A stretch of DNA of 64,000 bases from Candidula unifasciata (taxonomy: Eukaryota; Mollusca; Gastropoda; Stylommatophora; Geomitridae). The first letter of the stretch is position 1; each line of letters opens with the position of its first letter. Below, piece by piece: positions 34,760 to 45,699 of the stretch. Below the pieces are notes generated by a model that was given only the letters and a program-made list of their open reading frames with translations, did no database searches and was not told the DNA's origin. The position numbers and the translations under genes are program-made. Location: the NCBI GenBank assembly GCA_905116865.2, contig CAJHNH020000556.1, forward strand, positions 101,940-165,939. Direction: 5' to 3'.

Positions 34760-34862
34760 GCTGTTGAACAATGTAAAATCAAATGAAAACCGACCTTCGT
34801 GCCCGATGTGTGACTCATTGAAACAAAAGTTCGTTCGTTGGTTGTATTCGTTTGTTCGTGAA
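34760..34862 (+). mobile_element. Dispersed repeat X with TTCG tail (copy 2)
   Basis: GACCTTCGTGCCCGATGTGT, GACTCATTGAAACAAAAG, then GTTCGTTCGTTGG. Same order as at 4,685-4,782. Confidence 0.6.
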
Positions 34863-34864
34863 GA

Positions 34865-35830
34865 TTCAGAGAGTTGCTACCACATTCGCTTAGTCGTATT
34901 TCGATTGATAGTTCCCTTGTCTCTCATGCAGATGTTCCCAGACTTAAAATGATGCTCCCAGTTAGTTGACTCCAAAAAAAAAAAAAAAAAAAACACGCTT
35001 GTTGGGGGAGGCAATGGGTCTATTCTTGTTCCTCCCCCCTTACCCCCCAAAAATGGGGTCCCAGAGCCCATACGGGAAACATGCGATCAAAAATGCACTT
35101 TGGGGTTAAAAATACACCAGGCAGGGGATTTACCAGAGGATAAAGCTTCTGTCAGATGGGCTGTTTTGAAACAACAATATGACGTTGAACTTTTCATCGT
35201 CATCATCATCTTTATCATCATCTGCAACATCATCATCGTTATCACCAGCATTTCCACGAACATCATCCTTTATAACCATTATATCTCATACAGGACATAC
35301 AGTTTATTTTTTCATTTCATTGTGTGCCGTGAAATTTGTAAATGACTTTCTACTTAAAGATAAAGTCACATGTCAAATAACTGACTCAGTATAAGTTTCA
35401 GAGTTTCACAAGTGCAATAAAAGAAAAGACCCGCTTCCTCTAGCAAGCATGTCATACAAGGCGAAAAATTACTGAACGAATAATAGCAGAAAAAGAATGA
35501 TATGAGAGGGCTAGTTCACGCCTTTCCGATTTTTCTTTGATAAAAAGTCGTCATTCTAATAACTGCTTTAAAAATCTGAGAATTGTCATTAATTGTTAAT
35601 AACAGTTTATTGTCAACAGCAATTCTTGAGAAAATCGATTAGAACCTCGAGACATGTCCACTTCCGGTAACCTGTAAAAAAAAATGTTCTCCAAATAACC
35701 GCCATTGTGTGACGTCAATTTTAAAATGTGGCTTCCATTGATTGCGTGACTTGATGTCACGGTGAGCCTAGAACTAAATGACTCTTACCTCGCTTAATTA
35801 TTATTATTATTATTATTTTTTAAGTATCTA
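34865..35830. other. Unassigned sequence with poly-A and (CAT)n tracts
   Basis: A poly-A run (about 34,973-34,993), C-rich patches near 35,033-35,048 and CAT-rich words at 35,195-35,260. No gene recognised. Confidence 0.4.
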
Positions 35831-35838
35831 TTTTTATA

Positions 35839-36105
35839 GTCGCCGTGGCAGAGAGGCTAAACGTTCGCCGCAGTTCCGAAGGTCGTGGGTTCGCTTCCTG
35901 ACAGAGCCATATTTTTTCAAAAAATAACCTCGGCTCCCATGTCGACCCAGCTTTGAGTGGGTACTGGGTGCAGTCCCGTGAAGTAAAGGCGGCCGGCGTG
36001 ATGCTGACCAATCACCCATCTTGCGCCAATTGGTTTATAAAGATATAGGTCTAGCCATACATGCCCTATAAGCCTAAAAGCGTGGAAAAGGGTCATTTAT
36101 TATTA
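35839..36105 (+). mobile_element. SINE family A (copy 4), near complete
   Basis: Best copy of the family. tRNA head GTCGCCGTGGCAGAGAGGCT (A box) and GTCGTGGGTTCGCTTCC (B box), then GTCGACCCAGCTTTGAGTGG, GTACTGGGTGCAGTCC, GGCCGGCGTGATGCTGACCA, GCGCCAATTGGTTTATAAAG and GCCTAAAAGCGTGGAAAAGG. Confidence 0.92.
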
Positions 36106-36257
36106 TCATTCCCATCTGTCATTATATTCCACCGGTCAATTATTCATAGACTGTCGGCGTGTCTTTGTTACTATTCTAGTGTTCGTTTTATTCGTGTTCT
36201 ACGTTTTCTGCTTTTCCTTGCCCTCATCAGTCGTATTCTTCTTTTCCTCTTTCGTCC

Positions 36258-36515
<258 letters not shown>

Positions 36516-36754
36516 TCTGCAATTCTTTCATTCATTCTTTCTTTTTTTTATGTCTTTTTTTTTGCGTCTGCTTGCTTTCTTTCTAACCCTCTTTATATGT
36601 CTTACCATTCTCTGAATCATGGCTGTTTTTGATAATCCACAACTCTCAACCTTCCTTATGCCGCGACCCTTTAATTCATTTGCCCTTGTTATGGTGACAT
36701 AAACCATACAATTTTTGTCGTAACTAGTTCAAAATGTTAGTAAATGAATATGTT

Positions 36755-37118
36755 TGAAGTTTTGAACAACGGATCAACATCATGGTCTTTCTTCTCACTC
36801 AAGTTTGAGTCTAAAAAATCGCAGCACAGTGCAAGGCTCTGTAGCACCGGCGAGGATCCTGAAATAGTTTGGGTAGATTTTTAACTCCAAATTTTGCCTG
36901 GGCAGCGCCGTTAGGTTACTCTTTTTTTTTCCAACTGCCAAATATTGTTTACATTCGCAACAATGCACACGGGTGTCGGATCTCACTACTTAAAGACCAC
37001 GGATAATTACTAGAAGTCTAAGTCCACGTGGAAAAATCCAAGCCCTTACCAGGGATTGAACCCAGAACCTCTAGCACTCGATGCGTACACCTTGCCTCGA
37101 GACAACGTAGCCCCCTCG
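36755..37118 (-). mobile_element. SINE family C (copy 2)
   Basis: In reverse orientation all landmarks appear: AACGGATCAACATCATGG, AGCACAGTGCAAGGCTCTGT, CCAAATTTTGCCTGGGCAGC, GGTGTCGGATCTCACTACTT, TAGAAGTCTAAGTCCACGTG, GGGATTGAACCCAGAACC (B box) and CTTGCCTCGAGACAAC (head), as seen on the plus strand. Confidence 0.88.
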
Positions 37119-37159
37119 AATAAATATATGTTTTCCAATGGTCATACGCGTCCCCTGTC

Positions 37160-37218
37160 AAACGGTCGTTCGACCCCCCAAAGGGGCGGAGACCCACAGG
37201 CCGAGAACCGCTTTTTCA
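37160..37218 (-). mobile_element. hAT-type terminus fragment
   Basis: ACCCCCCAAAGGGGCGGAGA and CCACAGGCCGAGAACCGCTT correspond to the widespread hAT-type end that reads AGxGGTTCTCAACCTGTGGG and GGTCGCGACCCC on the other strand. This is a short solo fragment. Confidence 0.6.
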
Positions 37219-37219
37219 G

Positions 37220-38090
37220 GCAGTCTTACTCCTGTCGGCATCCCCTTGATTGTGGGGACTGAGTTATAGTCTGTAGTGTGTGGCGTTATTCTTTGCCGAG
37301 TCTGTGTTTCAGACAGATCATGATTTGTTATCTTCTCTTTGCCACCGTGAATGTCGTGGTATTTGTTGTTGAGGACTCCACAACTGCCGCCGTTTCGGCG
37401 TTCATTTGTGAGTCTCGAGAAGGATTAGTCCTAGAAAGGTCTCATCAGAGGTTTGTTGCCTAGCGCCAATTTCCTTATGTGTCTCTTTTTCTACTTACAT
37501 CATTGATATGTGTGTGTGTGTGTATGTTTGGGGAAAAGGGGGAAAATGAGGTGGGGTGTTCAGTTATTCTGAATGATGCCGACCAATGTTTAGTGTGGCC
37601 TTTCCGTTGCTAAGTTTCTCAGCATGAATGCTTGCTGTGTCAACTTCTGGCTGTTTTAACACTCATAAGGTCTAACAATGCAGGGCAGCAGTGCAACAAT
37701 GTGAGATACCCTAGACTCTTATTTTTGTCCCTGTTTAAGGTCTCTGAAGCTTTTCTTCTGTTCTACGCCACTGTCTCTAATTCTAGACTTTCACCCAACT
37801 GCGGATCTCATATTGATCATCCAGAGCCTACCCCCTTTTTTTAAAGATAGAGATTCAAGCATGAAAGTTGTGAACTGATTTCACGCCCTTGGGAAATGGC
37901 GGCACTTTGATTTTAACAACCGGAAGCGTGTCGATAACCGGAAGTCTTGTAATTTCCTTAATACGAGGCTGGCGTGTTGCGAAGCGTGTGGTGGGTGTTA
38001 ATGCTGTGCCCCTAGCGTGACTCCAAAGCCACCAGGAAGCTGTGGTGACAAGAAGAAAAGAAAACGTACCCATCCCCTCTCCCAGGAGGA
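37220..38090. other. Unassigned intergenic sequence
   Basis: Includes a short (TG)n at 37,508-37,525. No gene recognised. Confidence 0.35.
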
Positions 38091-38094
38091 CATG

Positions 38095-38320
38095 GATTAA
38101 GAACGCGTGCGGATCGGAAGGTGGTGGGTCGCTCCCTGTCGGAGCCAGACTCTTTCAAAAGTTACCTTGACACCCAGGTCGACCCAGTGGATACCGGGTG
38201 CTGGCCTGGGAAGTAAAGGCTTATCCCATCACCCATCTTGTACCGATTGGTCTACACAAATATAGATCTAATCCTATGTTACCTTATACGCCTAAAGGCG
38301 TAGAAAATGGGTCTTTACTT
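38095..38320 (+). mobile_element. SINE family A (copy 5)
   Basis: Landmarks: GGTGGTGGGTCGCTCCCTG, GGAGCCAGACTCTTTCAAAA, AGGTCGACCCAGTGGATACC, TGTACCGATTGGTCTACA, GCCTAAAGGCGTAGAAAATG. It abuts a family D copy in the same orientation. Confidence 0.88.
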
Positions 38321-38327
38321 ACTAGTT

Positions 38328-38496
38328 GTGTTTATTTGTCGGCATAGGCGTTGCGAAAGCGCTTACTAATGTCGGGGTGCTGGGTTTGATCCCAGCTGCG
38401 GGCCTTGCGTTGGTTTCGACAGTGGTATCGAATAGCTGACCGTCCAGAAAGCAATGGCCAACTACATGACGCAAACGGCTAGAAAAACCACAACAG

Positions 38497-38533
<37 letters not shown>

Positions 38534-38582
38534 TGGTTGGGTTCGTTCTGAAACGTCCTGTAAAGGATACGCAACTAACAAG
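38328..38582 (+). mobile_element. SINE family D (copy 2), carrying a (CA)n tract
   Basis: CTGGGTTTGATCCCAGCTGC (B box), GGTTTCGACAGTGGTATCGA, CTGACCGTCCAGAAAGCAAT, then AACGTCCTGTAAAGGATACG. A (CA)n of about 35 bp (38,498-38,531) has expanded inside the element where the intact copy has CACACAACAGCC. Confidence 0.88.
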
Positions 38583-38654
38583 TTTATCTGACTTGGACTA
38601 AGCCGACGCTTGTAGCGTTAAATGAGTAGACAAAATGTGCCAAGGGTCTCCATG

Positions 38655-38825
38655 GCAAAAATTGGGCCAGCCATTTGCCTCGCGCTCTAAAGGTCGTGGG
38701 TTTGTTCCATGGCTGCATCGTTCAGTTCAGTAGTGCAAGTTTTACGGAGATTTCTTGGGATGATCAACAAAGCTACCGAGTTTGTTCTTGGAGCGAGCTT
38801 TCTATGTAGGAGGCTAACCGTTCTA
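38655..38825 (+). mobile_element. SINE family B (copy 3), truncated
   Basis: GGTCGTGGGTTTGTTCCATG (B box), TTTTACGGAGATTTCTTGGG, AGCTACCGAGTTTGTTCTTG, GGAGGCTAACCGTTCT. The element ends in a microsatellite, where other copies have their GCGGAGA end. Confidence 0.8.
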
Positions 38826-38838
38826 CACACACACATAT

Positions 38839-38911
<73 letters not shown>
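38826..38911. repeat. (CA)n-(GA)n compound microsatellite
   Basis: CA repeats followed by about 58 bp of GA at the end of the SINE. Confidence 0.95.
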
Positions 38912-38914
<3 letters not shown>

Positions 38915-40490
38915 GATAAATCACAAGACACGGTGACAACTTTACCCTAGGATTGTCTTATGTCCATAGAGAATCTGCTTCTTGTTCTTTGTTCACCAGC
39001 TGTAAGTTCCGACTGAAAGTCCTGACTGTTTGTCTGTTTGGAATTTGACTTTGTGCCAGGGCCTGAGTTTTGCGTTTACATCCATTTTTTTGGCTTATGT
39101 GTATGTAGTTGTTGTTTCTTGCCACTCGGGCAGATGCAGTCCGACTTTGAAGGAATCCCCAAATGGGACATGTTCTACGACATGCTTGATGGGGAGAGAG
39201 TTGGTCTGTTTTTGTTTTGTCCCACAATAGGACCTCGGAAACCACAAGGGGAACTTACAGAGAGTGAAAGGAAAGCAATCCTCCTGTGGCATGTTGGTCC
39301 GTCTTTCCTATCAGCTGACCGGCAACACGCCGTCAACTAGTACAGAGATTTGCTCTTTTAATTCCCGTGTACACGTCTTGCCCGCTCAATCATTTCTAGA
39401 AGAATTTGAGAACGTTCGCTATCACGCTAAAATTACCTACCGCATCCAGCCAGTAACACGTATGACCTACACCTAACAGCATAAATTGTTACCTCGCTAC
39501 ATGAGCGCGATATCCTTTCTAATTTATTCTCATCGCAGAGACACGTCTGTCCCCGAGGAATGCGTACAAGAAAGTATTATTGTTTGACGCCGTTTGGAGT
39601 CAACGAGATCAGGTAGTCCCTATCAATCCGCCATTGCGAAGTAATGAGTGAGCAGGTCATACAGTGCATTGCTTATGTAGCTGGGTGCTCTGGTCTTCAC
39701 ACGTGTCTTTACCTCCTCATCCTTTTCATTTCCGTTAGTGCCTCATAGTGTGGCACAGTCGTGCCTATACATCCCCCAAGAAATAGATGTGCCTAAGTCG
39801 GCCAAGTGAATGAATATAGTTCGTATCTCTCTTCAATCGTACTCAAGAACAAGGCCAGTGATGTAACAATTACACAAGAGCTGTTTATTTACAATATTCC
39901 AGTCATAGAGGCTTTATAAATTCAATAGTATATGAACACTGTATTATCTGGATACAGGCTATTCGTATGACTCTCTACGAGTTCCTTAACCACTGTTCTA
40001 GCTAAACTCCAAGTTTAACATATGCCTTCTAAACGAAGTAAATCACTAGTTTTCTCCTAACCTGTCCTATCAAGCGGTTCCGTGGCTAACTGTCCTCTCC
40101 AGCGGTTCCGGGACTAACTAACCTCTCAAGCGGTCCCGGGGCTAACTAACTTCTCAAGCCCCTGGCTCTGACTTTATTCCCGCTTTCCCGCTCCTCCTGG
40201 CGTACCTTCTCCATCACTTCTCTGTCACCTGTCTTTGGTGGTCACGTCTGGATGAACGTATCTCATCCGCTGGTCACAGTTCACGGGCACTCGTCGAATG
40301 TTTCATCCCTCACTGTCAGATGTCATGGCGGTGTGTTCTGCATAGCTGGCTAGGCCATGGCTTTCTAATCACCTATTTCTGTCATTTCACACAGTGATGG
40401 ATTAGTACGCCGTGTGGTGGTCTGAAATGTATGCTTGTTCATTTAACCCCTTTCTGCCTATATTTCATTACATTAGTAGAGATATTCAGG
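38915..40490. other. Unassigned intergenic sequence with one 100-codon frame
   Basis: Plus-strand frame 39,038-39,340 includes QSDFEGIPKWDMFYDMLDGE and ELTESERKAILLWHVG. The composition is protein-like but I recognise no family, and no flanking exon signals can be judged. The rest of the 1.5 kb shows nothing. Confidence 0.25.
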
Positions 40491-40493
40491 GAG

Positions 40494-40722
40494 GTCTACG
40501 TGGCGAAGTGGTCAATCCTTTGCCTGTATGTATAGGTCGTGGGTTCGTTCTATGCCTTTCAGCTCACGAGTGAAATTTTTACAGAGATCCCCGGGGATCG
40601 TAGTCGGAGCTACAGAGTGTGTGCTCTGCGCGGCGATCTCGGCAGGTGGCTAGCCGTTCTGCGGAGACAGACTAAGTCCTATGGGATTAAACCTGGCGCA
40701 ATAAAGTTTACCTCTTGACTTC
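40494..40722 (+). mobile_element. SINE family B (copy 4), best copy
   Basis: Head TACGTGGCGAAGTGGTCAAT (A box) and AGGTCGTGGGTTCGTTC (B box), then TTTTACAGAGATCCCCGGGG, GTCGGAGCTACAGAG, GCGGCGATCTCGGCAGGTGG, CTAGCCGTTCTGCGGAGACA. The order defines the family. Confidence 0.9.
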
Positions 40723-40724
40723 AT

Positions 40725-41255
40725 AAGATAGCCCACAAAACACATATATAACATGTCTGAACGCAGATCTGACTCTAACGTGTCTATAAATAGAGCTGAT
40801 GTGTCCATCCCTTAAGGTAGGCTCTCACATGAGGAATTTGGTTATTATTTGCCTTGTTTATTCTGGCCTCCATGAGTTTCCATATTATTGTTCAAAATAA
40901 TAGGAGCTTACATTTTAACTGAGTCGCCATTGCCGTCGCCGTATATGTCCTTCTTGCCCCTCCACTACCACCGTAAAAATTTCCTTCAGACCTCTGTATA
41001 TGTTTCACCTTTAGTGTTCATGTGTCTGCGGTCCCATGTGTTTTAAGATGTCCTCAGTCATCCAATCCCTCAGGTTTCTTATTTGAAACATAGCAGTGGT
41101 TATATCTGCAAGCTGCCTAGTGAATTTCTTCAGTATACCTTATTGTCTAATTGCATCGACAAAAAAAATGTCTAGATCAGACAATGAGTCAGATCGTCGG
41201 GGTATGTCAATGTTTAACTTACCGGAGGCCGGTTTTTTATTCTTAAGTAATTTGT
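40725..41255. other. Unassigned intergenic sequence
   Basis: No recognised feature. Confidence 0.35.
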
Positions 41256-41261
41256 GATTTC

Positions 41262-41588
41262 AACAACGAATCAGCATCATGACACAAGAGAAGTAACCCA
41301 ATAGTGCTTTATTCCACTTTTAACTCAAGCCTGAGTCTGAAGAATCTCAGCCCTGTGCACAAACTCCGTAACACCGCTGAGGATCCTGAACTGCTGTAAT
41401 TTCTGTCAGGGACGTGCCGTTAGGCTGCTCTATTCGATTTACAACTGCCAATGTACTTTTAAGGTGCACAACAATACACAAGCGCGTCCAGTCTTATTGT
41501 CTAGAGACATAAGGGTAACTTTCAGAAGTCCACGTGACAAAATCACAAACTTCATTGCGGCCTGAACTCGGACCTCCAGCCCTCAAGA
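41262..41588 (-). mobile_element. SINE family C (copy 3)
   Basis: Plus-strand view: AACGAATCAGCATCATGACA, AGCCCTGTGCACAAACTCCG, GAGGATCCTGAACTG, GACGTGCCGTTAGGCTGCTC, AGAAGTCCACGTGACAAAAT, CTGAACTCGGACCTCCAGCC. More diverged than the copies at 29.6 and 36.8 kb. Confidence 0.8.
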
Positions 41589-41989
41589 AGGTATTCTTAA
41601 GTAGCTTGAGAACAAATTTCACATATCATGATTTTGTTTGCATCAGTTTCATTCATTCATTTTCATTCTCATTTTCATTCCTTTTTGCATTTATTCGTTC
41701 ATGAGTTTTTTCATCCATATTTGTTTTCACTAGTGTGTTTATGTGTGTGTTTGTGCGTTTTTGTTTGTTCTTCTCCACAGCCAATACATGATTAGGTTAG
41801 TTTGTATGGTCAGGTACAAAAGACGGACCTTGCTTATATATTATATTTATATATGACGGCGTCTCCACAATCAAACCTGAAAGCAGCAGTCATTGATTTT
41901 ACACCCCGTCTGACTCATCTCTCAATCTTTCGTTATCCTCTTACTTGTACCACTGTCTACCTTTTGCTCCCTTACCTTTTAGTTTTCAC

Positions 41990-41992
<3 letters not shown>

Positions 41993-42055
<63 letters not shown>
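41993..42055. repeat. (TA)n microsatellite
   Basis: About 62 bp of pure TA. Confidence 0.97.
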
Positions 42056-42057
<2 letters not shown>

Positions 42058-42725
42058 AAATAATGGTCTTTTTGTTGTTACGTTCAGGTGGCTGATACAT
42101 CTTACGTGTCAATATTGTTTTTTAAAATTCAATCTACAACGCTGTGTGTGGTGCGAAAGTATTTTTATTTTCATACTTTTGAATTTACATATTTATTTTT
42201 GAGGGTAGAGAGAGCGAGCAAAGAACATGCTTTAAAAAAAGGGAGAAAAGAGGTGGGGTGGGTGGTAGGTGTATAATTGAAATGATTTGACGAAAGATAG
42301 ATAGACATAGACAACGCCAAAATATCACTGACAACCTGCCTTCAGGGTATGACGATAATACATACTGTAGGCAAGTTATGGAGGGGTATGACTGACCCCC
42401 TCCCCCTCCCCCTCGAGTGGTTAAAAGAGGTATTGTTAATAATTTACTCGAGAACTAGATTTAACCATAGTTCAGGCGTATGGCGACAGCTGACGATATG
42501 GAAATATTGTCCCCATAACCGTCGAGAGGTGTGCGTGTGTGTGTGTTTGTGTGGATGTGTGTCTGATAATACGACACAAAACGACTGGTTTTAAGCGCTT
42601 CTATTTCCATATTTGTGTGTGTGTGTGTGTGTTGCGAATCTTAACGTGTGAACAGCTGCTATTGGAAACACAATACGCTCAGTTTCATGTCATTATTACC
42701 ACATAGAGAAAAAAAAACGACTGCC
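42056..42725. other. Unassigned sequence with short (TG)n tracts
   Basis: TG repeats at 42,531-42,565 and 42,613-42,632. No gene recognised. Confidence 0.4.
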
Positions 42726-42734
42726 CGATTATGT

Positions 42735-42925
42735 AGAACTCTAGGCGGTCATGGGGGAACCCAGGTTCGAATCATTGGTAAAGTGACAGATGTTGCTAGG
42801 TACTGTCTTTCTGTCGCGGGCTAAAGTAAAGACAGTACACTGCACAGTTCGTGGCGACTGCACAAGCCATGATGCCCTGAGTCCTCAGGCTCAGGACGCC
42901 ACGTCCTACACCAGGCTCAAGAGAG
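42735..42925 (+). mobile_element. SINE family E (copy 2)
   Basis: ACCCAGGTTCGAATCATTGG (B box), GTAAAGTGACAGATG, CACAGTTCGTGGCGACTGCA, CAAGCCATGATGCCCTGAGT, CCTCAGGCTCAGGACGCC. The body matches the order at 29.18-29.39 kb. The A-box side is decayed. Confidence 0.7.
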
Positions 42926-42977
42926 GCACCATGGAAGGTACGGAAACTATGCTTTTAAGCCATGTTTGAAAATAATT

Positions 42978-43306
42978 TACAAAAAAAAAAAAAAGAAGAA
43001 GAATAAAATGAAGAAGAAGAAGAAGAAGAAGAAGTAGAAGAAGGAGGAGAACGAGGAAAAGGAAAAGAAGAAGAAGAAGAAGAAGAAGAAGAAGAAGAAG
43101 AAGAAGAAGAAGAAGAAGAAGAAGAAGAAGAAGAAGAAGAAGAAGAAGAAGAAGAAGAAGAAGAAGAAGAAGAAGAAAGAAGAAGAAGAAGAAGAAGAAG
43201 AAGAAGAAGAAGAAGAAGAAGAAGAAGAAGAAGAAGAAGAAGAAGAAGAAGAAGAAGAAGAAGAAGAAGAAGAAGAAGAAGAAGAAAAAGAAGAGAAGAA
43301 GATGTA
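42978..43306. repeat. Polypurine (GAA)n array
   Basis: Poly-A start, then imperfect GAA/GGA, then about 220 bp of nearly pure GAA. The 230-codon minus-strand frame over it is an artefact. Confidence 0.97.
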
Positions 43307-43309
43307 GTA

Positions 43310-44150
43310 GAAGTTTAAGAAAAAGAACAACAAAATAAATAGGAACCAGAAATTGTGATAAATTCAATAACGATTCTAGTAGTAGTGTTGGTGATGGACA
43401 ACAATAAAGAAAAAAAAAAGAAATAAATAAAGACTTAAAGCTACAAATGAAAGAGTGAAAGGAAGAAAAAAATGAGAAAAGCAATACAAGAAAATGGAAA
43501 AAAAATAACGCCAAGTTTGAATTAACATGCGTATAAAGTGCAATATCAACATCATAATTTTGATGGAACTCATTTTTATAAATAAAAAATAAAAACATTT
43601 AATCAGAAAGGAGAAATGAAGTAATTATTACGAACACGAATAAAGTACAAGAATTCAAAGACTAAAAAGTGTACGCATTTAGCTGCACCGAGGCATTGCC
43701 AAGTGGATTGATCTCCAAGGGTTGAATGTTGTCGGTAGTAGAAATCAATGCTTATTGACAGGATGCACAAAAGGACACAACGTACAGCCATGCAGGATAA
43801 TTAGTCCGTATTTCTTCAATTAGAGGATACGTCCAGTTTAAGTGCCAGAGAATCAATGCATTACAGCTTTGTTAAATAACGGCATTCCTCTTTCAGAGCA
43901 AATTACAGACCATACAAAATGGTCACTGATGCAAACGCTATCGCCTCGCTTGTCTTGTATAAACAGTTGCGGGTATTAATAATTATGAAGCGCATTCACA
44001 TGCAAACTTAAAGTGTGTTATGGAGATTACACTAACAATGCAACTTATTATTAACTAGTGATCTTCTTGTGGGGTGGAATTTTTCGTTATTTTGAAGCCC
44101 CACCCTGGCTTTTGCCATGGGCCGCTATATAGCTCTGCCATAAATATGGC
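43310..44150. other. AT-rich unassigned sequence
   Basis: No recognised coding motif or repeat. Confidence 0.35.
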
Positions 44151-44154
44151 TTAA

Positions 44155-44275
44155 TGGCTGAACGCGGTTTCCTGGACCTCTCTACGGGTGATCCTCATCC
44201 ACATGATGGCACTTTGTGTCATCGGGTGTTTATCGCTTGTGTGATGTCCTGGTGGAGTAAAACGTACAGCTGATA
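44155..44275 (+). repeat. Dispersed repeat Z (copy 1)
   Basis: GGACCTCTCTACGGGTGATC, CTCATCCACATGATGGCACT, TTGTGTCATCGGGTGTTTAT and TGATGTCCTGGTGGAGTA are shared, in the same order and orientation, with 53,490-53,590. Origin unknown. Confidence 0.65.
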
Positions 44276-44845
44276 CTGCATTTACACTGTCTTATAACAT
44301 GTTACTATTGTTGTTAAGGTTGCCAAGAGTGTTTAGCACATTATATGGCAGTGACAAGCACTATAGCAGGTTAAAGATGACCGGAATATTTTTTTAAAAA
44401 CAAAGAGGAGCAGCCTACTTGTATCCGTTTATTTGTATTCCTTTTATTTAATGAAATGGTGAAACTATATCAATTTGCTGAGAAGTCTGTCAGTCAAGCA
44501 AGTGTATGGGTGAAATAGAAGGTATCAAAAAGGCGTGACTTCCGTTCAGAACAAGGTCAGGATCACCGAGCAGTGACCCCCTAGTTGATAACAGACGTTG
44601 AAAGCCTTCTACAGGAAATCCGCCGATTGACTGTGAGCGCTATTGCCGGAGTCGTTGTCATCACTCAAGGTTCAGCATACCCATCACCAATGAGGTGCAC
44701 AGTACAGCACAGTGACCCCAAGGTAGATGCCTCTGTAGCTTACACAGGAATTGTATTGTCAAGAACTTTTGCGGTACTTTGGAACAGAAGGTGATGGTTT
44801 TTCTATCAAGAATTGTTACTGCAGATAAAACCTGGGTTCCCTATC

Positions 44846-45096
44846 AAGGTCGTCGGCTCTGTGGCTAAGTCGATGCGAGCTCTTCGTAATGCCAGGATGC
44901 CGGGTTCGATCCCAGCTGCGGGCCATGCGTCTTGCGTTAGTTTCGACAGTGGTATCAAGAAAGCCGACCGTCCAGTAAGCAATGGCAAACTACTGGACGT
45001 AAATTTGCCTAAAAAACCCACACAACAGCCAGGGGCTGTTCGGGTTGTTTCTGCAACGTCCTGTAAAGGATCCCCAACTAACCTCACTATAACGAG
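44846..45096 (+). mobile_element. SINE family D (copy 3), inserted in the mariner
   Basis: Complete copy. Head GTCGGCTCTGTGGCTAAGTC (A box) and GCCGGGTTCGATCCCAGCTG (B box), then GTTTCGACAGTGGTATCAAG, GACCGTCCAGTAAGCAATGG, CAACAGCCAGGGGCTGTTCG, AACGTCCTGTAAAGGATCCC and CAACTAACC. It splits the transposase just after the TADKTWVPY motif. Flanks read CTATCA and CTATAA, a possible imperfect target-site duplication. Confidence 0.9.
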
Positions 45097-45159
45097 CTAG
45101 AAACGAAGACAGCAAGAGATGATTTGTGCTATCCCTCCTCAGCGAAACCAGAGAATTCC

Positions 45160-45180
45160 CCCCCCCCCCACCCCCACCCG
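45160..45180. repeat. C-rich runs
   Basis: Poly-C patches within the mariner pseudogene. They disrupt its frame. Confidence 0.7.
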
Positions 45181-45652
45181 CAAGCAGGAAAGGTTATGCT
45201 GACTTACTTTTGGGACGAGCAAGACGGTTTTTAGAGTAGTACATGCCAAGAAGGAAACCTGCCAACAGCAATATGTGCACAGGTCCTCCCAGGAATCAAT
45301 TTCGACCGCGTTCCTATTAAGACAACGTGGACTGCTAAATTAGGATCTCGATTTGCATCATGACAAATCTCGACGCCATACTGCCAATGGCAAAGGTTAA
45401 AACCATCGAAGACCTCCACCTACATTGTGTACTATATCCCCCGTACTGACCAGACTTGGCCCCAAGTGATTTTTCACCTGCTCTGATAACTCAAAGAGTC
45501 ATTTGGAGGAAACACGTTTCGGTTCGATGAAGAGGTACAGCCGGTGGTACATAAGTATTTACACACGGGACAAAAGATACCCCCCCCCCTTTTTTTTTCC
45601 AGTGATTGCATTAAAAAATGACTCATTTTTTGTTTAATTTCTCAGAATATAT

Positions 45653-45694
45653 TCACACACACACACACATACACACACACACACACACACACAT
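45653..45694. repeat. (CA)n microsatellite
   Basis: CA repeats with one TA interruption. Confidence 0.95.
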
Positions 45695-45699
45695 TTAAG

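Larger units (their letters stand above)
44500..45560 (+). pseudogene. Mariner-family transposase pseudogene, interrupted by a SINE
   Basis: Plus-strand segments in order match a mariner DD34D transposase. The helix-turn-helix region reads DVESLLQEIRRLTVSAIAG (44,600-44,660). Next come CQELLRYFGTEGDGF and, after a shift in a T run, RIVTADKTWVPY with the first catalytic Asp (44,820-44,845). After the inserted SINE come ETKTARDDLCYPSSAKPEN, then KVMLTYFWDEQDG (45,189-45,226), HHDKSRRHTA with the second Asp (45,356-45,385) and PDLAPSDF with the third Asp (45,450-45,473). The family works as a cut-and-paste DNA transposase. Here stops, a frameshift in a C run near 45,160 and the insertion make it non-functional. 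Terminal inverted repeats were not identified. Confidence 0.88.

Noticed and set aside
37403..37448. Hammerhead-ribozyme-like stretch on the minus strand (CTCTGATGAGACC...AGGAC)
   Set aside because: The CTGATGAG core and a short stem-like segment are present but the required GAAA core after stem II is missing (TAAT instead).
42906..43598. 230-codon minus-strand frame
   Set aside because: Built on (GAA)n read as Phe and Leu runs, with flanks having no recognisable domain.
44846..44925. tRNA gene at the start of SINE D
   Set aside because: Same reasoning: shared body and 3' end with two other copies in the window.
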